Positions 35,904 to 44,631 of a stretch of DNA of 55,298 nt are shown piece after piece (the stretch's first letter is position 1; every line of letters begins with the position of its first letter). This stretch comes from CAZGUG01 sp964529035 (GTDB lineage: Bacteria; Bacillota; Clostridia; Ch29): assembly GCA_964529035.1 (NCBI GenBank), contig CAZGUG010000005.1, positions 1-55,298 of the forward strand. Direction: 5' to 3'. A program made the position numbers and the translations under genes. The notes below the pieces were generated by a model. The model ran no database searches and was not told the origin of the DNA. It was given only the letters and a program-made list of their open reading frames with translations.

Positions 35904-36254
35904 ATGACATCAAGAATAGATAATGAATTGGGCAGTATATGCATAAACGACGATGTTCTCGCCAATATTGCGGGAATGGCAACCGTGGAATGCTACGGCC
36001 TTGTGGGAATGGCTTCAAGAAGCAGTGCGGACGGAATTGTGGAGCTTCTAAAAAAGGAGCACCTGAGCAAGGGTGTAAAGGTATATATAGAAGAAGACAA
36101 ACTGATTATCGATCTGTATATAGTTGTGGAGTTTGGAACCAAGATTTCCGCCGTTGCACAAAATATTATCGACAAGGTCAGGTATTCGGTAGAAACAATG
36201 ACCGGGATCGAGGTAAAAAAGGTTAACATCAACGTTAAGGGTGTCCGGGTTTAG
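35904..36254 (+). CDS. Asp23/Gls24 family envelope stress protein (YloU-like)
   Basis: 116 residues, with GSICINDDVLANIAGMATVE at the start and the DLYIVVEFGTKISAVAQ block of Asp23 proteins. Member of the yloU-yloV pair; function linked to cell envelope or membrane lipids. AGGAGG before the ATG at 35904; the open frame upstream lies in the promoter region. Confidence 0.9.
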   Translation: MTSRIDNELGSICINDDVLANIAGMATVECYGLVGMASRSSADGIVELLKKEHLSKGVKVYIEEDKLIIDLYIVVEFGTKISAVAQNIIDKVRYSVETMTGIEVKKVNINVKGVRV

Positions 36255-36274
36255 GAACCAAGGGGGGGACAGAA

Positions 36275-37876
36275 TTGGATAAAGACAAAAGCATAAACGG
36301 AAGTACTCTCAAAAAGATGTTTATAAATGCCGCAAACACGCTGGACAATAACAGGGGAATAATAGATTCGCTGAACGTTTTCCCGGTCCCGGACGGTGAT
36401 ACCGGAACCAATATGTCACTGACCATGTTTTCCGCCGTTGAAGAGCTAAACCGGCTGGACAAAGAAAACATAAACAATGTGGCGGAGGCAGTGGCAAACG
36501 GGCTTCTCATGGGTGCCAGGGGCAACTCCGGAGTAATCCTTTCCCAGTTGTTCAGAGGATTTGCCGCAGGGCTAAAAACCTGCAGCGTTCTTGACACCAC
36601 AACCTTTGCCAATGCACTGGCCCAGGGTGTTGAAATGGCCTATAAGGCGGTCATGAAACCCACAGAGGGCACTATACTTACGGTGGCGAGGGAGACGGCA
36701 GACAGGGCAAAGGAGATATGCGAAAGTGTCAGGTCCTTTGATGTATTTTTGGAAGAGATGATAAAACAGTCGACATCTACGCTTGAAAAAACTCCGGAGA
36801 TGCTGAAAGTGCTGGCGCAGGCAGGGGTAGTGGATGCCGGCGGGAAGGGATTTGTTTACATATTGCTGGGGTTTTTAAAGACAATCAGGGGAGAGGAGAT
36901 TGTACTTAACGGTCAAAACCGGCTTGCACCCGTTGAAGATACGACTGAAGCGGAAGAAGAGGAGCTTTTGTTTCCTTACTGTACCGAGTTTATTATAAAG
37001 AGGCCCGCCGGGACTCCCGAACAGCTTAAACAATCACTTATGGGTATCGGCGATTCCACCCTGGTGGTAGGAGACGAGCGGGTAATAAAGGTACACATTC
37101 ATACCGATCAGCCGGACAGGGTACTGGAGGAAGGGCTTAAACTGGGCGAGCTTTCCAAAATCAAGATAGACAATATGAAGGAACAGCATCGGACCACTAT
37201 AGAAAACGAGACCAGGCAAAAGGAATTCGGTATTATCAGCGTCGCGGTAGGTGACGGGTTCAGGGATTTATTCAGGGATTTGGGTGTCGACAGGGTTATA
37301 GAGGGTGGACAAACCATGAACCCGAGCACCCAGGATATAATAAAAGCCATAGACAGCATCGGGGCAAAAAACATTTTTATACTGCCCAACAACGGTAATG
37401 TCATACTGGCGGCAAACCAGGCGAAGGAACTGTCCGACAAAAATGTCCTGGTACTGCCTTCAAAATCAATACCCCAGGGAATATCGGCGATGATTGCGTT
37501 TAACGCCATGCGCAGTGCAGAGGAAAACTATCAAGAAATGGTATCAGCGTTAAACACGGTTAGAACCGGGCAGGTAACATATGCGGTAAGGGATTCGGTA
37601 TTTGACGGCATGAACATGAATGAGGGGGACATAATAGGTATCGCCGATGAAAGGATTATAGGCAAGGGAACGGATGTGGACCGGGTGGCTTTCGAACTGG
37701 CTTTAAATCTCATAAGTGACGACTGTGAAGTATTCACGGTATTCTACGGTCAGCAGGTTGAAAAACAGCAGGCGGCCTGGTTGGCAGAAAAGTTAAAAGA
37801 AAAGCAGCCGGACTGCGAGGTGGAAGTCCATTACGGGGGGCAGCCGGTGTACTATTATGTGTTTGCTGCAGAATAG
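36275..37876 (+). CDS. DAK2-domain kinase, YloV/FakA-like
   Basis: 533 residues. N-terminal DAK2 nucleotide-binding domain with FPVPDGDTGTNMS (about 29-41) and GARGNSGVILSQ, then a middle domain and the C-terminal DegV-like/EDD-type region. In Staphylococcus the homologue FakA is the kinase of exogenous fatty acids, with DegV-like FakB partners. TTG start with GGGGGGG upstream. Neighbour of asp23-like and recG, as in Bacillus. Confidence 0.92.
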   Translation: MDKDKSINGSTLKKMFINAANTLDNNRGIIDSLNVFPVPDGDTGTNMSLTMFSAVEELNRLDKENINNVAEAVANGLLMGARGNSGVILSQLFRGFAAGLKTCSVLDTTTFANALAQGVEMAYKAVMKPTEGTILTVARETADRAKEICESVRSFDVFLEEMIKQSTSTLEKTPEMLKVLAQAGVVDAGGKGFVYILLGFLKTIRGEEIVLNGQNRLAPVEDTTEAEEEELLFPYCTEFIIKRPAGTPEQLKQSLMGIGDSTLVVGDERVIKVHIHTDQPDRVLEEGLKLGELSKIKIDNMKEQHRTTIENETRQKEFGIISVAVGDGFRDLFRDLGVDRVIEGGQTMNPSTQDIIKAIDSIGAKNIFILPNNGNVILAANQAKELSDKNVLVLPSKSIPQGISAMIAFNAMRSAEENYQEMVSALNTVRTGQVTYAVRDSVFDGMNMNEGDIIGIADERIIGKGTDVDRVAFELALNLISDDCEVFTVFYGQQVEKQQAAWLAEKLKEKQPDCEVEVHYGGQPVYYYVFAAE

Positions 37877-37901
37877 GCTTCATCATGTTTGAGGTGAAAA
37901 A

Positions 37902-39965
37902 ATGAGCGTTCTTAAGCAGCAGGTTTCATGTTTAAAGGGAGTAGGGCCAAAAAAACAAAAATACTTAGAGGCAGCGGGAATTGAAAGCTTAATGGATTTA
38001 CTCTACTATTTTCCCAGGGAATATGAAGACAGAACCCGCTCATATCCTGTAGCGGGACTGCCCCATGGCGAAAGGGCGGGCACCAGGGCACGGGTTGCGG
38101 GACGGGCCAGTACAAAACGCATTAAAAAGGGCTATACAATTACCAGAATACCGATCTCGGACGGCAGCGGCAGAGGTTTCGCCGTGTGGTTCAATAATCC
38201 CTACACCGCAAAACAGCTGAGGGAAAATACCCTTTACGACTTTTACGGGCGAATAGACCGGCGGTGGGGAGAATTGCAGATACAGAATCCAAGCGTAAAA
38301 GCAGCAGGCAACACGGCGGAGTACAGGGGCGGCATAACCCCGATATATCCAAGGCATGGAAGACTTGAAACAAGGGACTTTGAAAAAATGATTTCAAAGG
38401 CCCTTGATATTGCCACAGGAAAGGTTGAAGATATATTTCCGGAAGGCTTTAGAAGGCAGTACGGCCTGGAGGAAATCAACCTTTGCCTTAAAAACATACA
38501 TTTCCCGGTCAATGCAGAAAGCCTTGAAATGGCGAGATTCAGGCTGGCCTTTGAAGAACTGTTTTTGCTGCAGCTGGGACTTTTTATTGTGAAAAAGCAA
38601 ATAACCGGCGGCAGAAAGGGGATTATGTTTGCACCGGTGCCCGAGGAAGAAAGACTGGTTGGTCTTTTGCCGTATACCCTTACAGCAGCCCAGGTGAATG
38701 CGTGGAACGAGGTAAAGAGGGACATGGAGAGCGGCACCGTGATGAACAGGCTGCTTCAGGGGGACGTGGGTTCGGGTAAAACCGTCATAGCTGCTCTGAC
38801 ACTTTTAAAGGCGGCTGCCAACGGATACCAGGGGGCATTGATGGTACCGACCGAAATACTGGCGGAACAACATTTTAAAACTATAAGCAGGATGTTTTCT
38901 CATTTTAATACCAGCGTTGAACTGCTGACAGGTAGCTGCAGTGCAGCGCAGCGCAGCGGAATTTACCACCGGATACAAAACGGTCAAACAGATATAGTGA
39001 TAGGAACCCATTCCCTTATCCAGGAAGGACTTGGATTTTCAAGACTGGGTGTAGTGATTACCGATGAACAGCACAGGTTCGGAGTACGCCAGAGGTCCTA
39101 CCTGGCCTCAAAGGGCGGCGCCCCGGACGTTCTGGTTATGACGGCAACGCCTATACCAAGGTCCCTTGCACTAATACTGTACGGTGACATGGATATATCG
39201 GTTATAGACCGGATGCCTCCCGGAAGAAAGAGGGTGGAGACCTATGTTGTGGGTGAAAGGGCAAGGGATAGGGCCTATGGATTTGTACTTAAACAGATTA
39301 AGGAAGGAAGACAGGCGTATGTTGTATGTCCTTTGATAGAGGAATCCGACAGCATTGATGCGGTATCTGCAGAAGAAGTATACCGGGACATTATTGGTAA
39401 GTTTTTTAAAGGATACAGGGTGGCTCTTGTACACGGGCGGATTTCCGGGCAGGACAAGGAAAGAATTATGAAGGATTTCAGGGACGGGAAAATTGATATT
39501 TTGGTTTCCACTACGGTAATAGAGGTCGGGGTGGATGTGCCCAACGCCAATATAATGGTAGTTGAGAATTCCGAAAGGTTCGGTCTGGCGCAGCTTCATC
39601 AGTTGAGGGGCAGAGTGGGGCGGGGCACGCATCAGTCCTATTGTATTCTTTTAAGTGGGGGCGGAGGCAAAATTGCCAGGCAGCGGCTTAGGACAATGGC
39701 GGATTGTGCCGATGGTTTTATCATATCCGAAAGGGACCTGGAATTAAGGGGGCCGGGGGACATTTTCGGAATAAGGCAGCACGGGCTGCCCGAGATTAGG
39801 ATAGCAAGTCTGCCCCGGGACATGGAAATATTAAAAATAGTTCAGTCTGCGGCGCAGGAAGCGGTTAACTATCCGGAGCTGTTTGATGACAAAAAATGGA
39901 ATGGTTTGTTGGAGAGAATCGACGAGTTTTTCGGCGGAAGACAAATAACGGCAGGCACAATTTAA
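37902..39965 (+). CDS. recG: ATP-dependent DNA helicase RecG
   Basis: Fork-reversal and Holliday-junction helicase. N-terminal wedge/OB domain (1-235), Walker A GDVGSGKT, TDEQHRFG, and QLRGRVGRG (motif VI). 687 residues. GAGGTG precedes the ATG. Confidence 0.97.
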   Translation: MSVLKQQVSCLKGVGPKKQKYLEAAGIESLMDLLYYFPREYEDRTRSYPVAGLPHGERAGTRARVAGRASTKRIKKGYTITRIPISDGSGRGFAVWFNNPYTAKQLRENTLYDFYGRIDRRWGELQIQNPSVKAAGNTAEYRGGITPIYPRHGRLETRDFEKMISKALDIATGKVEDIFPEGFRRQYGLEEINLCLKNIHFPVNAESLEMARFRLAFEELFLLQLGLFIVKKQITGGRKGIMFAPVPEEERLVGLLPYTLTAAQVNAWNEVKRDMESGTVMNRLLQGDVGSGKTVIAALTLLKAAANGYQGALMVPTEILAEQHFKTISRMFSHFNTSVELLTGSCSAAQRSGIYHRIQNGQTDIVIGTHSLIQEGLGFSRLGVVITDEQHRFGVRQRSYLASKGGAPDVLVMTATPIPRSLALILYGDMDISVIDRMPPGRKRVETYVVGERARDRAYGFVLKQIKEGRQAYVVCPLIEESDSIDAVSAEEVYRDIIGKFFKGYRVALVHGRISGQDKERIMKDFRDGKIDILVSTTVIEVGVDVPNANIMVVENSERFGLAQLHQLRGRVGRGTHQSYCILLSGGGGKIARQRLRTMADCADGFIISERDLELRGPGDIFGIRQHGLPEIRIASLPRDMEILKIVQSAAQEAVNYPELFDDKKWNGLLERIDEFFGGRQITAGTI

Positions 39966-40046
39966 TAACAGCAGCAATAATTGTTAGTTTAAAAAACACC
40001 TCCTTGTACAAACTAAAAATAGAATCTGTGACAGGAGGTGAAATTT

Positions 40047-40295
40047 TTGGACAATATAACAGGAAGACTGGGCGGCGGAGGAACCACGGGAGGTAATACA
40101 GGCACAAAGCGTACCGTTTACCCGGAAGCCAGAGAAGCCCTGGACAGAATGAAGTTTGAAGTAGCTACGCAGTTGGGAGTTAACCTTAAGGATGGTTACA
40201 ACGGAGACCTTAAAGCCCGTGATGCAGGATCCGTTGGAGGGATTATGGTTAGAAGAATGATTGAACAGGTGGAAAGGCAAATGAGCGGTAAGTAG
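40047..40295 (+). CDS. small acid-soluble spore protein, alpha/beta type (first copy)
   Basis: 82 residues. A Gly/Thr-rich N-terminus (about 20 residues longer than usual) is followed by the SASP core with KFEVATQLGVNL (germination-protease site region) and GGIMVRRMIE. Protects spore DNA by saturating it. TTG start 5 nt from AGGAGGTGA, preferred over the GTG at 40038, which lies inside that site. Upstream AGTTTAAAA is shared with the second copy. Confidence 0.92.
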   Translation: MDNITGRLGGGGTTGGNTGTKRTVYPEAREALDRMKFEVATQLGVNLKDGYNGDLKARDAGSVGGIMVRRMIEQVERQMSGK

Positions 40296-40305
40296 CTATA
40301 TACTT

Positions 40306-40334
40306 AAAAAGGAACGGTTTTTCCGTTCCTTTTT
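40306..40334 (+). terminator. terminator after first SASP
   Basis: AAAAAGGAACGG/CCGTTCCTTTTT with a 5-nt T loop. Confidence 0.92.
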
Positions 40335-40433
40335 GGCTGCAGTCAAGAAATTAATATTGAAATAATTTCTAGTTTAAAATAAACCTTAGTGGTTAAATTA
40401 ATATTACAAAGGCGAACAGGAGGTGATACACAA

Positions 40434-40637
40434 GTGGCAAGGAACAACAACAGGAAAGTAGTTCCCGAAGCAAGAGGAGCCCTTGACCAGATGAAGTATG
40501 AAGTTGCAGGTCAGGTAGGCGTTAACCTGAAAAAAGGATATAATGGTGACCTAACCTCCAAGGAGGCAGGCTATGTTGGAGGTTATATGGTGAAAAGGAT
40601 GATCGAACAGGCGGAAAGGCAGATGGCCGGTAAGTAG
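40434..40637 (+). CDS. small acid-soluble spore protein, alpha/beta type (second copy)
   Basis: 67 residues with the core KYEVAGQVGVNL, NGDLTSKEAGYVGGYMVKRMIE. Very similar to the first copy beyond the N-terminus, so a tandem duplication. GTG start with AGGAGGTGAT. Monocistronic, between two terminators; forespore (sigma-G) expression is expected, though no clean sigma-G promoter can be read. Confidence 0.93.
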   Translation: MARNNNRKVVPEARGALDQMKYEVAGQVGVNLKKGYNGDLTSKEAGYVGGYMVKRMIEQAERQMAGK

Positions 40638-40650
40638 TTCTTGATAATAT

Positions 40651-40687
40651 AAAAAAAGGAAGAACCCTTAGGGTTCTTCCTTTTTTT
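40651..40687 (+). terminator. terminator after second SASP
   Basis: AAGGAAGAACCC/GGGTTCTTCC with a 3-nt loop and seven Ts. Confidence 0.93.
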
Positions 40688-40703
40688 AAAAAACAAAATA
40701 AAA

Positions 40704-40728
40704 GTACCGGTGAATGATACACCGGTAC
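40704..40728. repeat. 9-bp inverted repeat before rsmD
   Basis: GTACCGGTG and CACCGGTAC separated by 7 nt; each arm contains the self-complementary ACCGGT. No T tract, so it could be a DNA-binding dyad or an mRNA hairpin. Confidence 0.7.
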
Positions 40729-40823
40729 CGGAGGGGGTAAGTTTAATACAGGCTCTCAAGGAATTTCTTTATGGTTTCTAATAATAGATTTACCCCGACG
40801 TTGGCCTATTATTCGAAAACCTT

Positions 40824-40852
40824 TTGTCTAAGATTGGCTGTTGTGCTAAAAT
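40824..40852 (+). promoter_or_regulatory. sigma-A promoter of rsmD-coaD
   Basis: TTGTCT, 17-nt spacer, TAAAAT; 24 nt before the rsmD start. Confidence 0.65.
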
Positions 40853-40875
40853 ATTATAGGTGGTGGAATAAAAGG

Positions 40876-41463
40876 ATGAGGATTATCGCAGGGAATTTTA
40901 GGGGCAGAAAGCTTGTATCACCGAAAAACAGCCCTATAAGGCCGACAAGCGACAGGGTCAAGGAAGCACTCTTCAACATGATTGGCCCCAAAATACCCGG
41001 TTCCCGTGTACTGGATTTGTTTGCCGGCACCGGCAGCCTCGGCCTTGAGGCAATAAGCAGAGGAGCGGAATATGCGGTTTTCGTTGAAAAAAACGCCGTC
41101 TCGGTCAAAACGCTTAATGAAAATATTTGGCTTCTAAATATCCGGGAAGACTGTGAAATAATAATGGCTGATGCAGTGGATGCCTTATCACGGCTTGATG
41201 CAAAGAATATTACATTTGACATTGTTTTTGTGGATCCGCCCTATTGGGAAAATTTATATAAAAAAGTTCTTTCGGCGCTGGCAGGATATGATATTATAAA
41301 AAACGGAGGGCTTGTTATATTTGAGCACCCCTCGGATATTGATATAGATAAAGACAAGCATTCATTCGTGCCGATAAAGAAAAAGAGATACGGCAGCACG
41401 TCAATCAGTATTCTTGCTAAGGAGGATGACAATGAAAACAGCAGTATATCCGGGCAGTTTTGA
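40876..41463 (+). CDS. rsmD: 16S rRNA (guanine966-N2)-methyltransferase RsmD
   Basis: 195 residues; start MRIIAGNFRGRKL, SAM motif DLFAGTGSLGLEA, and VDPPY (D/NPPY). GGTGG upstream; the open frame extending to 40771 crosses the promoter. Paired with coaD (32-nt overlap), the conserved arrangement. Confidence 0.95.
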   Translation: MRIIAGNFRGRKLVSPKNSPIRPTSDRVKEALFNMIGPKIPGSRVLDLFAGTGSLGLEAISRGAEYAVFVEKNAVSVKTLNENIWLLNIREDCEIIMADAVDALSRLDAKNITFDIVFVDPPYWENLYKKVLSALAGYDIIKNGGLVIFEHPSDIDIDKDKHSFVPIKKKRYGSTSISILAKEDDNENSSISGQF

Positions 41464-41914
41464 CCCGATAACCTACGGGCATATTGACATTATAGACCGG
41501 GCCTCAAGGCTGTTTGACAATGTAATTGTGGCGGTTCTGAACAATCCGTCCAAGGCGCCGCTTTTCAGTGCCGCCGAGAGGATGGATATGATTAGAGAAG
41601 CCACCATCGGGCTTAAGAACGTGGAGGTGGACAGTTTTTCCGGTTTGCTTATAGATTACGTGGAAGAAAGAGAAGCCAATACGGTGCTGAAGGGTTTAAG
41701 AGCGGTTTCGGATTTCGAATACGAGCTGCAGATGGCACTTATGAACAGAAAGCTGAACAGAAACGTGGAAACGGTCTTCATGATGACCAGCAGCAGGTAT
41801 TCCTTTCTGAGCTCGAGCCTGGTAAAGGAAGTTGTCAGGCTTGGGGGATGCGTGAAAGACCTTGTACCGGATTACGTCTTTGAAAGGCTTATTGAAAAGT
41901 ACAAGGAGGTTTGA
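41432..41914 (+). CDS. coaD: pantetheine-phosphate adenylyltransferase
   Basis: Penultimate step of coenzyme A synthesis. YPGSFDPITYGHIDII (TxGH motif) and the SSSLVKEV block. 160 residues. AAGGAGG fixes the ATG at 41432; the longer frame from 41414 is not used. Confidence 0.97.
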   Translation: MKTAVYPGSFDPITYGHIDIIDRASRLFDNVIVAVLNNPSKAPLFSAAERMDMIREATIGLKNVEVDSFSGLLIDYVEEREANTVLKGLRAVSDFEYELQMALMNRKLNRNVETVFMMTSSRYSFLSSSLVKEVVRLGGCVKDLVPDYVFERLIEKYKEV

Positions 41915-41950
41915 AAATCTGTTTAATCCAAGTAGCAAGGGGGGAGCCGG

Positions 41951-42400
41951 ATGGAGATAAGTGAGCTGTTGGACAGGCTGGAGAAGATGGTAAATGAAGG
42001 TATAACGGTGCCATTTTCAGATAAAACGGTGGTTGACAGGGAGAAGGTTCTTGGAATAATAGACTCAATCAGGGATATACTGCCGGAAGAAATTAAGCAG
42101 GCCAATTGGATAAAGGAAGAGAGAAACAGAATACTTATTGAAGCGCAAAAGGAAGCGGATCTTATGATTAAAGAGACTGAAGAGCTCATAAAAAGCATGG
42201 TGGAAGAAAGCGAGGTCACCAGGCGCGCCTATATGCAGGGCGAGGAAATAATACAAAACGCTAAAAAAAATGCCCGGGAAATAAGGGTCGGTACAAAGGA
42301 GTATGCGGACAACCTGCTTGCCGAGCTTGGGAAGCAGCTTAAGGAATATATAGAGCTGATTGAAAAGAACAGGGAAGAGATAAAAAACCTGAGAAGCTGA
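41951..42400 (+). CDS. conserved coiled-coil protein of unknown function
   Basis: 149 residues, almost wholly helical and charged; a heptad-like coiled coil from about 50 to 145 resembles DivIVA-type or ATPase stalk helices. Similar proteins next to coaD in Clostridia are sometimes misnamed ATPase. No catalytic motif. The stop codon lies within a terminator stem shared with ylbJ. Confidence 0.75.
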   Translation: MEISELLDRLEKMVNEGITVPFSDKTVVDREKVLGIIDSIRDILPEEIKQANWIKEERNRILIEAQKEADLMIKETEELIKSMVEESEVTRRAYMQGEEIIQNAKKNAREIRVGTKEYADNLLAELGKQLKEYIELIEKNREEIKNLRS

Positions 42401-42413
42401 ACTTGTCAGCTTT
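42393..42413. terminator. shared bidirectional terminator containing both stop codons
   Basis: AAGCTGA-acttg-TCAGCTT: the TGA of the plus gene (42398-42400) is the left arm end, and the TGA of ylbJ (42406-42408, minus) is its exact pairing partner. T tract TTTT on plus, TTCTC on minus. Confidence 0.65.
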
Positions 42414-43722
42414 TCCTGATACGAAATCCTGCAACGGATACAAAAAGTCTGCATATGAATACAGCGGAAAGTATGAACAGCATTGTAAAGGCAAAGATTT
42501 TTGCGGAAGCCGAAAGACAGCGGGAAAAGCCAAGGACAGGAGGCATACCGGGTTCGGTAAAGATTACGTCCAGGGATGCTCCCGAAAGTACAATCCTGCC
42601 CAAAAGGAGTGACGCCAAACATGAAAGGACGCCGTGGACCAGTTTGAAAAGCATATAGACCGCCGGGTTCAAATCGGTTCTGCTGATAAAGCTGATTGCC
42701 TGGGCGTGTATGGAAAACCCGCTCCATCCGATAATAAGACTGGCCGAGGCAATTACATATATCAGGGGTAGGGCTCCCACCATCGAAATAAGCTTGCTGC
42801 CTATTGTGATTTCCAGCATTCCGCTTAAAACAGGCTGTACCAGGCCGGAGGGCAGTGATGTACCGTCAAGCACGGCTTCAATGGGACGCGCAAGGTACTG
42901 CAGAGCCCCGGTGGTATAAAGCAGCCGAATAACCACAGAGAACATTATTATAAACCCGCCTACTATAAGAAGGGTATTTATGCTTTCTCTGACTGCGTCT
43001 CCGAGCAGTGTGCCTATCGACCTTCCATCCTTTGTTCTTTTTTTGAGCATGGCTTCCAGCGCCTTTTTCATGCTTGGCATTTTAACATTGGAAGAATATG
43101 TTTTTTCGTTATCCCTTATAAACAGGGCTGCCAGAATACCCGTTGCAATGGCGGCCAGGTAATGGGACAGGGCTATTATGGTACCCGCCGGCCGGCTGCC
43201 GAACATTCCAATTGAGACTGCCCCTATCATGAATAGCGGTCCCGAGGTACTGCAGAAGGCAAGCATTCTCTGCCCCTCGGATTTTGTACACATACCGCTT
43301 TCCCTGAGATTGCAGGTTAGTTTTACGCCCACCGGGTAACCCGAAGTAATACTCATAATAAAGACTAGGGCGGATAATCCCGGAGTTTTAAAAACCGGGC
43401 GCATAACGGGTTCCAGAATGGCACCGGCAAAATCAACAACCCCAAGGCCAATAAGCAGCTCGGCACCGATAAAAAATGGCAGCAGCGCAGGCAGCACCAC
43501 GTTAATCCAGGTATCTACACCCTCCACGGCGGCCTCATAGCATTCCTCGGGAAAAAAAATCAGGCTCATAACAAAAATACTGACTGTGAGGGCAGCTATA
43601 AAATGGATTAGTTCATGTTTTTTTGTTTTTAGCAGTCCCTGATAAGATATTTTTATATACAATAGGGTAATTACAACTGTAGTGATAATTAAGGCCGTGT
43701 AGAGAAACCGGATATTTGGCAT
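42406..43722 (-). CDS. ylbJ: sporulation integral membrane protein YlbJ
   Basis: 438 residues, about ten membrane segments of the nucleoside-recognition/Gate type, with GVDTWINVVLPALLPFFIGAELL and the SGYPVGVKL block. Needed for spore cortex or coat in Bacillus, in the mother cell. GGAGAA precedes the ATG. Located next to coaD and the patatin gene, as is usual. Confidence 0.93.
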   Translation of the reverse strand: MPNIRFLYTALIITTVVITLLYIKISYQGLLKTKKHELIHFIAALTVSIFVMSLIFFPEECYEAAVEGVDTWINVVLPALLPFFIGAELLIGLGVVDFAGAILEPVMRPVFKTPGLSALVFIMSITSGYPVGVKLTCNLRESGMCTKSEGQRMLAFCSTSGPLFMIGAVSIGMFGSRPAGTIIALSHYLAAIATGILAALFIRDNEKTYSSNVKMPSMKKALEAMLKKRTKDGRSIGTLLGDAVRESINTLLIVGGFIIMFSVVIRLLYTTGALQYLARPIEAVLDGTSLPSGLVQPVLSGMLEITIGSKLISMVGALPLIYVIASASLIIGWSGFSIHAQAISFISRTDLNPAVYMLFKLVHGVLSCLASLLLGRIVLSGASLDVIFTEPGMPPVLGFSRCLSASAKIFAFTMLFILSAVFICRLFVSVAGFRIRKS

Positions 43723-43806
43723 AAAAAGTTCTCCTAAAATAATTTGATTATTAATTCAATATATTTGAAAAGGCACAATAATATGAATAACGCGGGAGGT
43801 AATCCT

Positions 43807-44631
43807 ATGAAGCAAAAAAAGCTCGGCCTGGCGTTAGGCTCGGGAGCTGCCCGGGGATTTGCCCATTTGGGTGTACTGCAGGCATTTGAGGAAAAGGGTA
43901 TAAGGATTGACTGTATTTCCGGGTGCAGCATCGGCTCGCTTATAGGAGCCCTGTACTGCTGCGGCATGCCGGTTTTGGAGATAATGGATATGGCCCTGGA
44001 ACTGGTGCCCTGGGAATGGATAGATATTTCAATGCCAAAAACAGGCCTGATACAGGGGCGGCGGCTGGAACAGCTGATTAAAAAACATACCGGCGGAAAA
44101 AGATTTGAAGATTTGAAAAAACCCTTCGCGGTGGTTGCAGCCGACCTGTCAACCGGTAAAAGGGTAGTACTGAACAAGGGTTATGTATACAAAGCGGTAA
44201 GGGCAAGCGTAGCAATACCGGGGATAATTGCGCCGCTGGAACTGGAGGGTAAAATTCTTGCCGATGGAGGGCTGGTGGACCCTGTTCCGGTAGACCTTGT
44301 GAAGGAAATGGGTGCAGGATATACCGTGGGGGTCAATTTGGGCTCTTGGATTGAAGAAAAAAAAATGAAAAGCATATACGATGTAATTATACAGAGCATC
44401 GATATACTGCAAAACGAAATATTGATGCTTAGGGGAATAGAAGCCGATCTTATTATCAGCCCTTACCTTAAGGATATAAACCCGGTCACCTTCAACCAGG
44501 TGGAGGAATGCGTTGCTGCCGGAAGGAAAGCCGCCCTTGGGGTGATTGATGAGCTGCGCTCGGGCCTGGAAGCTACAGGTAAACGGGGCTGGTTACAAAA
44601 TCTTGTCCAGCGAAAGCAAAATCACCGTTAG
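43807..44631 (+). CDS. patatin-like phospholipase (RssA/NTE type)
   Basis: 274 residues. Nucleophile elbow GCSIG, oxyanion GSGAARG, and the DGG/D dyad partner ADGGLVD. A serine lipase of unknown substrate. GGGAGG at 43795 supports ATG 43807 over earlier codons. Its last 59 nt overlap tmcAL on the other strand. Confidence 0.92.
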   Translation: MKQKKLGLALGSGAARGFAHLGVLQAFEEKGIRIDCISGCSIGSLIGALYCCGMPVLEIMDMALELVPWEWIDISMPKTGLIQGRRLEQLIKKHTGGKRFEDLKKPFAVVAADLSTGKRVVLNKGYVYKAVRASVAIPGIIAPLELEGKILADGGLVDPVPVDLVKEMGAGYTVGVNLGSWIEEKKMKSIYDVIIQSIDILQNEILMLRGIEADLIISPYLKDINPVTFNQVEECVAAGRKAALGVIDELRSGLEATGKRGWLQNLVQRKQNHR

